A stretch of DNA of 64,000 bases from UBA6168 sp039819485 (GTDB taxonomy: Bacteria; Bacteroidota; Bacteroidia; Chitinophagales; Saprospiraceae), in assembly GCA_039819485.1 (NCBI GenBank), contig JBCBRY010000010.1:1-64000 (forward strand), given 5' to 3'. The translations under genes were made by a program, and so were the position numbers. Shown here piece by piece: positions 46,380 through 55,179 of this stretch. Each line of letters begins with the position of its first letter. Position 1 is the first letter of the stretch. The notes under the pieces are model-generated. The model had not been told where the DNA came from. It saw only the letters and a list, made by a program, of their open reading frames with translations, and made no database searches.

Positions 46380-46816
46380 ATGTTCGAGAGTTGGCAGGTT
46401 GCTTATTTGGGGGATTAAGTAATTATTTTTAACAAATCAACGCAAATTATCGTCGTTTGGTTATGAAGATGCAGGATTATTCATGAATGGTGTGCAGCTG
46501 CCCATAAAATTCTGACTCTTGTTTTTGGAAATCCATTGTTCCCATACACTGTCATACACGGAACAGTGGATTTCTTTTCGCAATCAGGATAAGGTATACA
46601 ACGAACCTATTTAATATTGGCAACTATTGATACTGGAAATGGGAAAATAGGTTTAAGATCGAAATTATGATAAAGCGGTCTTTCTCTACTTCGATTCTGT
46701 TTGTTGCTCGGTGGAACGTGGCTTAAAAACAAAGAGTCAAAAATTACATAGCGTCTAATTAGATATTAAACAGTGTTTGCAAAGGCTCCGGTGTTTCTAA
46801 GAATAACTTCCATATG
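46380..46816. other. Intergenic region with an orphan hairpin
   Basis: About 440 bases upstream of the ECF sigma gene. GAAATCCATTGTTCC (46528-46542) is complementary to GGAACAGTGGATTTC (46560-46574), a 15-bp stem with one G-U pair and a TTTTC tail. No gene ends nearby on the plus strand, so it may be left from lost DNA. A TAATTTG box at about 46446 (minus strand) could contribute to the sigma promoter. No coding frame was recognised. Confidence 0.45.
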
Positions 46817-46928
46817 AAGCAGGTGGTCAAAAAAAATGACAATTTTCCTTTGCCTGAAAAAGAGTTTTGAGACTTGGAAATCAAACATTTGTCCAAATAA
46901 AAGTGTCATTATTCGTGCTCCTTATTAT
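46817..46928 (+). repeat. 110-bp inverted-end repeat, copy C
   Basis: Begins AAGCAGGTGGTCAAAAAAAA and reads TGACAATTTT...AAAAGTGTCA internally. Nearly identical to the reverse complement of copy A over about 100 bases, including the interior CTTTGCCTGAAAAAGAG and GACTTGGAAATCAAACATTTG words, with a C-to-A change in one end (TGACAATTTT). Non-coding. Confidence 0.85.
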
Positions 46929-46977
46929 TGCCCAAGCACTTACTTTTCAAACAATTAAAATCAAACAATCTGATAAA

Positions 46978-47186
46978 ATGAAAATTTTTCAGTTTTAATT
47001 TTTGCTTTCTCTTCTTTGTTTGTTCACGGTCAGGAATTGGCCGAGGGAAAAATGGCGGATGAAAAAACCGGCGAAAAACTGGATTTAATTGTACCGTTCG
47101 ATATTAGGGGTGTTTCCCGCAGAGCCCGCCAAGTATTTGTGCCAGGTCACGCAGAGAAAAAATCACTGCGAAACGCCGCGAAATAA
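46978..47186 (+). pseudogene. Frameshifted remnant of a small exported protein
   Basis: An ATG at 46978 opens MKIFQF and stops at once. A shifted frame then reads FSVLIFAFSSLFVHGQELAE, a good signal-peptide core with a cleavage site. Further residues follow (KTGEKLDLIVPFDIRG), then the tail runs into a GC-rich repeat-like sequence (CACGCAGAGAAAAAATCACTGCG) and a stop at 47184-47186. One base insertion or deletion near 46995 would join the start to the signal peptide. It looks like the front of a secreted-protein gene that lost its reading frame and most of its body. Confidence 0.55.
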
Positions 47187-47215
47187 CTTTGCGAAATCCG
47201 CGGGAAACCCAATAA

Positions 47216-50200
47216 TCAAGGACTTTTTTTATCCGTTCGATCACTGATGATCATAACGCCAATCTCTTTTCCAAGCTGATTTATTGCCGCTAATTTTTCT
47301 GCTAATAAATTGTCCAGTTTTTCCAATTCTACATCAAGCTCGGCGGAAATGTTATTCTTTACTTCGACGGCCTGGTCAGTCGGTGGGAAATCGCCACGTT
47401 GCTGGTCCGCCATTAAAAAAGCCAGGCGGTTATTAATGCGAATACCATAGTTCAGAGGGTCCTGACGGCTTTGATTTTTGGTCATGTGGATATTGTTTTC
47501 AATGATCGACATTTCTTTGTTTAGTCTGGTCATTAATTTCAGGATTTCCACAAATTTTTCTTTTCCGTCTAATTTATTTTTATAGTAATTAATATCGTCC
47601 CGAATTGATTTAATATCTCGCATGGCCTGATGTGCCTCACTGACTTTATCCCTTACAGCAATCAAAAAGTCCAACTGTTTTTTATAATCTTCATCAGTAT
47701 TTGGCAGGCGGGGGTCTTTGGCAATTTCAAATTCTATTTCCGATTGCTCGGCATCTACGGTCAAAATGGCGGTGTATTTTCCCGGTGCTGCTTTTGGGCC
47801 ATAATTTGGAGAAGAATATAACACCATGCCGTCAAATTCTTTAAACCCTTCGTATCGCATATCCCAGATAAACCTGTTTTTTTCTTTCTCTACTTTTAAT
47901 TTCTTTTTTTTCTTTTTTGTTTTATTGTCAAACTTCCGGATAGTGTTGCCGGCCAAATCCAATATTTCAAGTGATACTTTTTTTTCTTCGGTATAATCTT
48001 TAATAAAGAAATTAAACAGAACGCCATTTGGATGATTGGTGCCGACCAGCTTATAATTCGGACTTCCCCAACTTCTTGATTGCGCCATCCGGTGAGCCGG
48101 TTTTGGCCTAAATAAATGATGTGGTTTTTCAACAACTTCCTTGCTCATCTGACGCACTGGTCCGAGGTCGTCAATCATCCAGAAACTACGGCCGTGGGTC
48201 GCAGCAATCAGGCTCTCATTTTTAATATGTAAATCGCGGATGGACGTAACGGGGAGATTCAGTTGAAATGGTTGCCAGCTTTTACCGTCGTCAAAAGAAA
48301 TGAACATGCCCCATTCTGTTCCGGCGTACAAAAGTCCTGGCCGCACCGGATCGGCCCGCACGGCTCTGGTATAATAATTTTCAGGAATGCCGTGGGTAAT
48401 TTTTGTCCATGTTTTGCCGTAGTCAGTAGTTTTATAAATGTATGGCGTGTAGTCCCCAAACTTATAAGAAGTGGCTGCAATATAAGCTCCGCCCTTCTCA
48501 AAGGGATGAATATCAATACAGTTCATCATATTGAGTTTTGGTGATCCTTTTGGAGTGACATTTTCCCAGTTTTTTCCTCCATCTTTTGTGACGTGTACCA
48601 ACCCGTCGTCACTGCCAGTCCAAATGACCCCTGGCTCCAGGGTAGATTCGTTTATTGCAAAAATATTGGCGTAATACTCTGCACCGGTATTGTCCTGGGT
48701 GATCGGTCCACCGGAAGATTTTATAGTTTCAGGATCGTTTCGAGTCAGGTCGGGGCTGATGACCTCCCACGACTGGCCTTCGTTGGTGGTCATGTGCAGG
48801 TAATTTGAACCAGCATATAATTTCTTGGGATCGTTCGGACTAAACAGGACGGGAAAGTTCCAGTTGAAGCGGTATTTCATCACTTCCGCTCCAGAACCGG
48901 CCGGGTTGTCCGGGTAGATGTTCACCGAGCGGGTCTGTCCGGTTACATGGTCTTTGCGCATCATATACCCTTTAAAGGTGCCTCCATAGACTACGTCGTT
49001 GTTCAATGGGTCAGGAGCAAGGTGGGCGCTTTCGCCACCTGCCGAGGGTTCCCAGTGTTGTTCTGTAATGCTGTTCCCGTCAGAGCGGTGGAAAATCCGC
49101 ACCGTACTGTTGTCTTGCTGAGCACCATAAATGCGGAAGGGAAAATGGTTGTCTGTGGTCACCCGGTAAAACTGAGAGGTGGGTTGGTTGTGATAGGTCG
49201 TCCAGTTATCGCCGGCATCGAAACTGACCTGTGCCCCGCCGTCGTCAGCGATGGCCATGCGACTGTTGTTGTTTGGATCGATCCAGAGGTCGTGATGGTC
49301 ACCGTGGGGAGTGCGGATGCGCTCAAACGAATTACCTCCATCATTGCTGCGCCAGAAACCTACATTTAGTACATACACCCGATCTTCGTTTTTTGTATCA
49401 GCATAAATGCGGGAATAGTACCAGGCTCGTTGTCGGAGCGAACGGTTGGCACTGGTGCGTTTCCAGGTCTCACCTGCATCATCGGAGCGGAACACACCAC
49501 CTTCCTCTGCCTCAATAATCGCCCATACCCGATCAGAATTCAACGGTGAAACCGTGACGCCGATGATACCGATGGTCGATGTCGGAAGACCTGGCCGGTT
49601 CGTCAGTTTCTCCCAGGTATCGCCGCCATCGGTAGATTTCCAGAGATGGCTCCCAGGGCCGCCGCTGTCCATGCGATAACCGTTTCGCTTCATCTGCCAG
49701 GTCGATGCATAGATGATACGGGGGTTGTTTGGATCAAAGACCACATCGACCGCCCCGGCCTTATCACTTTCATAAAGGATCTTTTCCCAGTTTTGCCCGC
49801 CATCCTTTGAGCGGTAAAGACCGCGTTCTTCATTGGGAATCCAAAGGTTGCCAATGACTGCCACATAAACTAAATCGGGATTGGCGGGATGAATCCGGAT
49901 GCGGCCAATGTGCTCGGATTTTTTGAGTCCGATAAATTTCCAGGTCTCGCCAGCGTCGGTGGATCGCCACATTCCTTTGCCGGAAGAGACATTGCCCCGC
50001 AGGGTTTGTTCTCCTTCACCGACATAAATCACGTTTGGGTCGCTCTCGGCCACTGCTACTGCACCTATGGAACCGCCAAAATAACCATCGGAAATAGGGC
50101 TCCAGGTATTCCCACCGTCCTTCGTTCTCCAGACCCCACCTCCTGCGGTGCCCATATAATACAGACTTGGATTGTTCAAGACACCCGCTACCGTTCCTGC

Positions 50201-50344
50201 CCGGCCACCGCGAAAGGGACCGACCTGCCGCCACTGGATGGTATTGAAGTAAAATTCATCGTAGGCTGGGGGAGCGGTCTCTTGTTGTGCGTGGAGTTCG
50301 GTCAGGCATAGAAAGGCCAGGAAAAGGAAGGTGAGTTTTTTCAT
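47216..50344 (-). CDS. Exported VPS10/BNR-repeat propeller protein
   Basis: A 1042-residue secreted protein of the type often called VPS10-domain or sortilin-like glycosyl hydrolase. A signal peptide (LTFLFLAFLCLTELHAQ) is followed by about eleven Asp-box motifs between residues 70 and 690 (such as TKDGGNTW, STDAGETW, SKDGGQNW, TTDYGKTW), which fold as beta-propellers. A beta domain at about 770-880 and a helical, coiled-coil-like C-terminus at about 890-1035 complete it. There is no T9SS sorting domain, unlike the other BNR protein at 37717, so it is probably periplasmic. The active site of related carbohydrate enzymes was not recognised; the function is open. Confidence 0.9.
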   Translation of the reverse strand: MKKLTFLFLAFLCLTELHAQQETAPPAYDEFYFNTIQWRQVGPFRGGRAGTVAGVLNNPSLYYMGTAGGGVWRTKDGGNTWSPISDGYFGGSIGAVAVAESDPNVIYVGEGEQTLRGNVSSGKGMWRSTDAGETWKFIGLKKSEHIGRIRIHPANPDLVYVAVIGNLWIPNEERGLYRSKDGGQNWEKILYESDKAGAVDVVFDPNNPRIIYASTWQMKRNGYRMDSGGPGSHLWKSTDGGDTWEKLTNRPGLPTSTIGIIGVTVSPLNSDRVWAIIEAEEGGVFRSDDAGETWKRTSANRSLRQRAWYYSRIYADTKNEDRVYVLNVGFWRSNDGGNSFERIRTPHGDHHDLWIDPNNNSRMAIADDGGAQVSFDAGDNWTTYHNQPTSQFYRVTTDNHFPFRIYGAQQDNSTVRIFHRSDGNSITEQHWEPSAGGESAHLAPDPLNNDVVYGGTFKGYMMRKDHVTGQTRSVNIYPDNPAGSGAEVMKYRFNWNFPVLFSPNDPKKLYAGSNYLHMTTNEGQSWEVISPDLTRNDPETIKSSGGPITQDNTGAEYYANIFAINESTLEPGVIWTGSDDGLVHVTKDGGKNWENVTPKGSPKLNMMNCIDIHPFEKGGAYIAATSYKFGDYTPYIYKTTDYGKTWTKITHGIPENYYTRAVRADPVRPGLLYAGTEWGMFISFDDGKSWQPFQLNLPVTSIRDLHIKNESLIAATHGRSFWMIDDLGPVRQMSKEVVEKPHHLFRPKPAHRMAQSRSWGSPNYKLVGTNHPNGVLFNFFIKDYTEEKKVSLEILDLAGNTIRKFDNKTKKKKKKLKVEKEKNRFIWDMRYEGFKEFDGMVLYSSPNYGPKAAPGKYTAILTVDAEQSEIEFEIAKDPRLPNTDEDYKKQLDFLIAVRDKVSEAHQAMRDIKSIRDDINYYKNKLDGKEKFVEILKLMTRLNKEMSIIENNIHMTKNQSRQDPLNYGIRINNRLAFLMADQQRGDFPPTDQAVEVKNNISAELDVELEKLDNLLAEKLAAINQLGKEIGVMIISDRTDKKSP

Positions 50345-50438
50345 TTTGTTGAGTAGTTTGCTAATTCAAAAAGACTAAGATACAATTTGTGGCTAAAATA
50401 TCTTTTGATAAAATTTCCGTAAGATATTAAGACAAGAA

Positions 50439-51836
50439 TCAATAGTAATCCATCAAAAAAGGTGGGAACCTGTTTTTAATCTTCTTTTTCAATTCATAGT
50501 TTAAGTGCTCCGTAAAATGTTTCCCGCTTAACTCCATTGATAGATTGTCCCACAAATCCAAAGTAGCATCTTTTACACTGGAAATTGCGCGTATGTAAGC
50601 TCCATATTCCGCGAGGCTATGAACGGAAAGTTCGATGAAATAATGTTCATTGTTTTGGAATAATTTTTTTAACGCTGCTTTCATGTCTAATGGATGGGTT
50701 TTTACTTCGTTTATGTAGAAAACGTTTTTTTCGTCAATTTGGATATTTATCACAAAAGTATTTTCAGGCCGTGTCGGTTCCGGGGTAGGGAGGGAAGGAA
50801 TGCCAGGAACTTTGTCAGGTATTAACATCTTAAGAAAGTGGTTCCGGTAATACCCCTGGCCAAATTTATGTCCCGTAGGAACGACTGCATAATATACATT
50901 GGTGTAACCGGTTTTTGATAACTCTTCCTTTAACCGGTTTACATCTTTCATTTTTATTTTTTTGTGAATAAAAAGCTGCAGCCCGATTCGACGCTGAATA
51001 TGGATGGGGTAGTCAGCCCATATGCGAAGCACTTGTAGGTGCAAGCTGTCCATAGATATTTTATCTTGGTAGATAAAAACGGATGGCCCAGAGACTTGTC
51101 CAGTATCGACCAAAAATATTCTTTCTTGTAAAGACCGCAATCCCCCTTTTTCGTAGACGTTGGACGCTGGTAATTCCAAAGCATGAGTATGTGCTACATT
51201 TGATGATAATATAGTATCGTTAATTGCTTTATAATCAATTAAATTTATTTTAGATAAACAACATGCATATATAGCAATAATAACTGCTGAAGTCAACATC
51301 CATTTAATGCCGGGCTTGCCCAATATTTTTCTTAAAGAAATCCAGGCGTGCAAAAAGAATATCACAATAAATGAAATAAATAGTAAATTAAAATCTGGAT
51401 AAAAACTAATAACATAAAAACCTCTTTCAAATACATCTCCATATAAAAATCCAAAAATAAAGGCAACTTTTGAGAACCAACTTAAAAAACCCCAAGTCAT
51501 AAAACGTTGGTCCGTTAGAACGGATATTCTTTGATGATTCTTTTTGGAAAACAGTTTTTTTGGCCGATCAAGCCAGTAGGTAAACACAAATGACTGCGCC
51601 GTAACCACCGCAATAAAAGCAAAAATAAGATTGTAAAAATTAACCTCCGGATCGGATAAAATCCAAAGGTCAAAATCTTCTGTGACCGAGAAAAGGCGAA
51701 AGCATTCCCGTGTCATATACATAAATGAATAAAACAGGAAGGAAAATAAAGCACCTATCGTGATACCCTGCAAAATATCGAGTTTGCCTAATTGGAAAAA
51801 TGGAGAGGGCTTTATTTTGATTTGTTTGGTCATCAA
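50439..51836 (-). CDS. Five-helix membrane protein with two ExbD-like soluble domains
   Basis: A 465-residue protein that I cannot assign to a named family. The first 200 residues hold about five transmembrane helices (for instance IGALFSFLFYSFMYM, LIFAFIAVVTAQSFVFTYW, LLFISFIVIFFLHAW, SAVIIAIYACCL). The C-terminal 260 residues hold two segments that resemble the periplasmic domain of ExbD/TolR: one at about 250-325 (VFIYQDKISMDSLHLQVLR...VNRLKEELSKTGYTNVYYAV), one at about 365-430 (NTFVINIQIDEKNVFYINEV...LKKLFQNNEHYFIELSV). ExbD works with ExbB to energise TonB; here the pairing partner is absent. The resemblance is by pattern only. Start ATG at 51836, alternative two codons in. Confidence 0.75.
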   Translation of the reverse strand: MMTKQIKIKPSPFFQLGKLDILQGITIGALFSFLFYSFMYMTRECFRLFSVTEDFDLWILSDPEVNFYNLIFAFIAVVTAQSFVFTYWLDRPKKLFSKKNHQRISVLTDQRFMTWGFLSWFSKVAFIFGFLYGDVFERGFYVISFYPDFNLLFISFIVIFFLHAWISLRKILGKPGIKWMLTSAVIIAIYACCLSKINLIDYKAINDTILSSNVAHTHALELPASNVYEKGGLRSLQERIFLVDTGQVSGPSVFIYQDKISMDSLHLQVLRIWADYPIHIQRRIGLQLFIHKKIKMKDVNRLKEELSKTGYTNVYYAVVPTGHKFGQGYYRNHFLKMLIPDKVPGIPSLPTPEPTRPENTFVINIQIDEKNVFYINEVKTHPLDMKAALKKLFQNNEHYFIELSVHSLAEYGAYIRAISSVKDATLDLWDNLSMELSGKHFTEHLNYELKKKIKNRFPPFLMDYY

Positions 51837-52036
51837 GAGCCGATTAATTCGAGAAAGGTCTTTAGCATTAATTTAATTTGATTTCTTATTTTATGAAAAG
51901 TCAATTAATTCGACGAGAAAGATTATGTTTTTGACAAAACGAAGTCTTACTCTTCCTGTATTTTAAAAGGTGTTTTAATGGTTCATGTAAGAATCGGAAC
52001 TATTTTTACCTTTATTCTTCACAAAAAAACTTCACC

Positions 52037-52798
52037 ATGAAAACAATTCAACTACTTTTTATTTCTTCACTTACTTTTATTTGTTTAACTGCCTGTGCCC
52101 CTCGTCAGCTTACGAAGCCCCAAAAGCTTGATAATGTTTTAATGTTGTACAGCAATAGCGTGGGTGATGCTGCCAAACCACAACCGTGGGAAATTTCCAA
52201 CAATCTGACTGCCATCAATGATTCCAATTCGCAATTATTCAGAAAAGAAATAAATGGCGAAAAATACATCTTGGTTTCTTCCTGGAAAGCTGACTCCAAA
52301 TATTATAAAAATGATCCGGAGACTGGTTTTTATAATACGGGCAAATATCCGATATGGGTAACCGCAGCCCCTGACCTGCAAAATATCTGCCGTTCGAAAA
52401 AGTTTGGGCGACGGGAAGGACTTGACCTCCGGCTTAAACAACTTTTTGGAATGCCGCCCGATGTAGAAAAAAAATACTTTGTTGAATTTTGGGTGCGGCC
52501 ACAGGATTTGTTCCGACCTTGCCCCGATGCAGAAGTTTCAGATAAAAATTGTGGTTTGGCTTTTCCTGATGAGGTTTCAGAAGAACACCGGGCCTGGGTT
52601 AACAAGCAAAGGCTGGAATCTTACTACAACCCCGCGTGGAATAAGAATTATCCGTGGACCCAACTGGGCTACACCTATGACTGGCACCCAAGGAGCAAGG
52701 ATCATATTGGCCTGAGTGAGTTCGTAATTGGCGAAAACAAAAATGTGGTGGTGAAAGGATTTCAAACTACTGAAGAATATTGCTCATTGGAGAATTGA
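52037..52798 (+). CDS. Predicted lipoprotein of unknown function
   Basis: A 253-residue protein with a lipoprotein signal: hydrophobic core LLFISSLTFICLTAC and Cys20. The mature part is polar, rich in Trp, Tyr and charged residues, and contains four more cysteines (in NICRSKK, RPCPDAE, KNCGLAF and EEYCSLEN) that could pair in the periplasm. Segments such as YPWTQLGYTYDWHP suggest a beta-rich fold. No known family was recognised. It is monocistronic by spacing. The TACCTTTA box at 52007-52014 is one base off the bacteroidetal -7 element and lies well for its promoter. Confidence 0.82.
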   Translation: MKTIQLLFISSLTFICLTACAPRQLTKPQKLDNVLMLYSNSVGDAAKPQPWEISNNLTAINDSNSQLFRKEINGEKYILVSSWKADSKYYKNDPETGFYNTGKYPIWVTAAPDLQNICRSKKFGRREGLDLRLKQLFGMPPDVEKKYFVEFWVRPQDLFRPCPDAEVSDKNCGLAFPDEVSEEHRAWVNKQRLESYYNPAWNKNYPWTQLGYTYDWHPRSKDHIGLSEFVIGENKNVVVKGFQTTEEYCSLEN

Positions 52799-53004
52799 AC
52801 TAAAAAATAGCGGTATTGATTTTTCAATAAACTTATAGGCGGATATGTGTTTTACAATTAGCGAGAATACATGTCAGCCTCTTTTTATTTTAACGTTGTT
52901 ATGTCAGCTAAAAGAATTATTTTTCATTTAATTTTAACTTAAATTTTGCTGCACCTTAAAACAGTGCTTCTTTGTTTTTTTATTTCATTCTACGAATTTT
53001 AATT

Positions 53005-53601
53005 ATGGGTAATTTTCTAAAAAAACTAAAGAATTTTTTTCTTACAACTGCCTTTGGTGGACTGGTAATTTTGCTGCCAATTTTTATTTTTATTAGCCTG
53101 ATAAAATTAATTTTTGATCTGATTAGGAATATTGTGGCACCACTCTCAAAGCTGATCGGGTTTGCGCAATCAACGAATGAATTGGTCATTGACCTATTGG
53201 CAATAGCCATCGTTTTGGTAGGCTGTTTTTTTGTGGGATTGTTGACGAGGACAAGACTGGGAAAGGGTCTGTTCCAGGAATTGAATAAAATGCTGACCAA
53301 TAATATCCCATTTTACGGAACTATTCGTGAGACAGTACAACAGTTCACCGGGGCGAAAAAAATGCCGTTTTCACAGGTCGTTTTGATTGACCCGTTTGGT
53401 TCAGGCAATCAGATGATCGGATTTATAGCCGATGAGCATCCAAATGGACGCTACACCACTTTTGTGCCGACCGGACCCAATCCAACCAACGGTTTTATTT
53501 TTCATGTGACTAAGGAACAACTGGAATTTTTAGATGTCAAACCTGAAGAGGCAATGCGGGTCGTGATCGGTGTAGGAGCAGGAGCGAGCAAGTTCTTTTA
53601 A
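53005..53601 (+). CDS. DUF502-family membrane protein
   Basis: A 198-residue protein from the ATG at 53005 (MGNFLKKLKNFF); a TTG at 52972 would add 11 hydrophobic residues and is less likely. Two transmembrane segments are clear (GGLVILLPIFIFISLIKLIF at about 16-36 and LAIAIVLVGCFFVGLL at about 65-81). The conserved DUF502 features follow: NNIPFYGTIRETVQQF, VLIDPFGSGNQMIGFIADE and PTGPNPTNGFIFHV. The family is widespread in bacteria and plants (LCV/COV-like) with unknown biochemical role. A TTTG with TTCTTTG about 19 bases later (52945-52974) could be its promoter. Confidence 0.92.
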   Translation: MGNFLKKLKNFFLTTAFGGLVILLPIFIFISLIKLIFDLIRNIVAPLSKLIGFAQSTNELVIDLLAIAIVLVGCFFVGLLTRTRLGKGLFQELNKMLTNNIPFYGTIRETVQQFTGAKKMPFSQVVLIDPFGSGNQMIGFIADEHPNGRYTTFVPTGPNPTNGFIFHVTKEQLEFLDVKPEEAMRVVIGVGAGASKFF

Positions 53602-53676
53602 CTTAGCTGCTTTGAGAGAATAACCAGATAAAAAAAGGTGTTATTATTTTCACTGAACGTCAAATTCTCTGAAGGT

Positions 53677-54090
53677 TCAGGTGTTAGGAGGAATTAAAAT
53701 TACGTCTGCTCTGCGGTTTCTTAGTTTTCCTTCCCAGGTATTATTATCGTAAACCGGACTTAGTTCTCCAAAGTCTTCTTTCGAAATAGTCTCCGGACGT
53801 AAACCTCTCTGTTCGAGTATTCTAATTACTGATTGGCTTCGCATTTGTGACAACCATTGGTTGTATTCCAAACTGCCAATATTATCTGTGTGACTATGAA
53901 TTAAAATGTCGTATCCTTCCAAGCCGGGAAATCCATCCAGCCATTCATTTAAATCATTAATTTGTTGTCCATCAATATAATAACTGCCACCACCAAAAAA
54001 AATACTTTTGATCAAGGCGGGATCATCCGTTTGTGATGAAACCTTGGCAAAAGATAAAATGGTGGCGACGAGTAGAATTAATCCTTTCAA
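53677..54090 (-). CDS. Small exported OmpA-domain protein with a TTG start
   Basis: A 137-residue protein made of a signal peptide (LILLVATILSFAKVSSQ) and a single OmpA C-terminal-like domain. The peptidoglycan-contact elements are HSHTDNIGSLEYNQWLSQMRS (the Asp and Arg of the family) and RNRRADVILIPP at the end. The start is TTG at 54090: the frame has a stop just upstream and no ATG before the signal peptide. It lacks a beta-barrel or lipobox, so it would be a free periplasmic peptidoglycan-binding protein. Repeat copy D begins only about 15 bases upstream of the start, inside its presumed leader. Confidence 0.85.
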   Translation of the reverse strand: MKGLILLVATILSFAKVSSQTDDPALIKSIFFGGGSYYIDGQQINDLNEWLDGFPGLEGYDILIHSHTDNIGSLEYNQWLSQMRSQSVIRILEQRGLRPETISKEDFGELSPVYDNNTWEGKLRNRRADVILIPPNT

Positions 54091-54105
54091 AATACATTAA
54101 TTGAT

Positions 54106-54216
54106 TAAACAGGTGATCAAAAAAAATGACACTTTTTCTTTACCTGAAAAAGAGTTTTGAGGTCTGGAAATCAAACATTTGTCAAAATAAAAGTGTCATT
54201 TTTAACGCTTCTTATT
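54106..54216 (+). repeat. 110-bp inverted-end repeat, copy D
   Basis: Reads AAACAGGTGATCAAAAAAAATG, then TGACACTTTT and, 60 bases on, AAAAGTGTCATTTTT with a TAACGCTTCTTATT flank. The interior shares CCTGAAAAAGAGTTTTGAG and GGAAATCAAACATTTG with copy C. Both ends are intact, giving a perfect 14-base inverted pair (AAATGACACTTTT-type). It lies directly upstream of the OmpA-like gene. Confidence 0.88.
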
Positions 54217-54287
54217 CCTGTTCAGGAATTTAAATAATAACGAGGTAAATAAAAGACAACTAAATGGTAGAAACGTTTTATCGATCA

Positions 54288-54328
54288 AAAAAAAATCCCA
54301 AAAACAATTGATGTTTTTGGGATTTTTT
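54288..54328 (-). terminator. Terminator of the small T9SS protein gene
   Basis: AAAAATCCCAAAAAC / GTTTTTGGGATTTTT form a 15-bp stem with a 7-base loop. On the minus strand it follows the stop codon at 54343 by about 15 bases and its 3' arm ends in T's; the flanks suit both directions. Confidence 0.85.
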
Positions 54329-54342
54329 CACGGGCCAATTAA

Positions 54343-55179
54343 TCATTTATTCACAAATAATTGCTCGGTATGGAAACCATCTTCGTTTTCAAAACGGATC
54401 AAATAATGGCCTGTAGTTAAATTATCTAAAGGAATTCTGATTTGATTGACACCTACGTTCAAAGTATTGTTAACAGGTTGAACGTATTGGCCCGCGGTAT
54501 TGAAAACACGGATGTCCAGTTTCTTATTCGTGGAGTAATTAAATTCAATTTGAGTGAAATCCGAGGCAGGGTTTGGCGAAACCGTAATATCCTTCAAAAC
54601 GTCGCTCAGTTCTCCTGTGGATGTAGTTCCTCTGTCGCCAACTTCTATACTGCCAGTATAATATGCAGTTGGTTCAGTGTAGGCCATTTCTTTTATGATG
54701 GTTGTAAAATTGCTATCATCGAAAGCGACTTTCATCCATCCGTGACGGATGTTGCCTCCGTTGAGGATCACCACAAAACCAATATAATAGTCAACGTCGT
54801 TTTCCCAGCCCTGGCTGTATCCAAGGCCGGTTTGGTAGACGGATCCGCGGTTGTCATCAATAAAATCAAATTCGTTGTTTGGAGTTAACGCTACCATTTC
54901 CCCCGGTTGGTGCTGGGTCAGTACCCTGGCTCCAAATTCCGTATATACGGAGAATCCCGGACTGGAAAAACAGCCAACGATGGTAATGGGAACAAAACCC
55001 AATTCGTCGGTCCAGCCATTTACATAAAAATCTGTTGTGCCGTTGTTGTCCACATCCACCGCGGTGTTGGAATTGATCGGAATTACCCAACCCTGGCCCC
55101 CATAATCTGTGTACGTGATCTGTGCGTTGATGAATTGGAAAGAAAAGAAGGCAGTGAGAAGAAGTAACGTTTTTTTCAT
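54343..55179 (-). CDS. Small secreted protein with T9SS type A sorting domain
   Basis: A 278-residue protein from the ATG at 55179 (MKKTLLLLTAFFSFQFINAQ), a better signal peptide than from the in-frame codon at 55215. The mature part opens ITYTDYGGQGWVIPINSN and contains DVDNNGTTDFYVNGW, a calcium-loop-like DxDxNGxxD, with a beta-rich body (DYYIGFVVILNGGNIRHGWMKVAF). The T9SS domain is at about 200-278 (TVSPNPASDFTQIEF...TTGHYLIRFENEDG). No enzyme motif was seen. It is exported and surface-attached or released; function unknown. Confidence 0.88.
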   Translation of the reverse strand: MKKTLLLLTAFFSFQFINAQITYTDYGGQGWVIPINSNTAVDVDNNGTTDFYVNGWTDELGFVPITIVGCFSSPGFSVYTEFGARVLTQHQPGEMVALTPNNEFDFIDDNRGSVYQTGLGYSQGWENDVDYYIGFVVILNGGNIRHGWMKVAFDDSNFTTIIKEMAYTEPTAYYTGSIEVGDRGTTSTGELSDVLKDITVSPNPASDFTQIEFNYSTNKKLDIRVFNTAGQYVQPVNNTLNVGVNQIRIPLDNLTTGHYLIRFENEDGFHTEQLFVNK

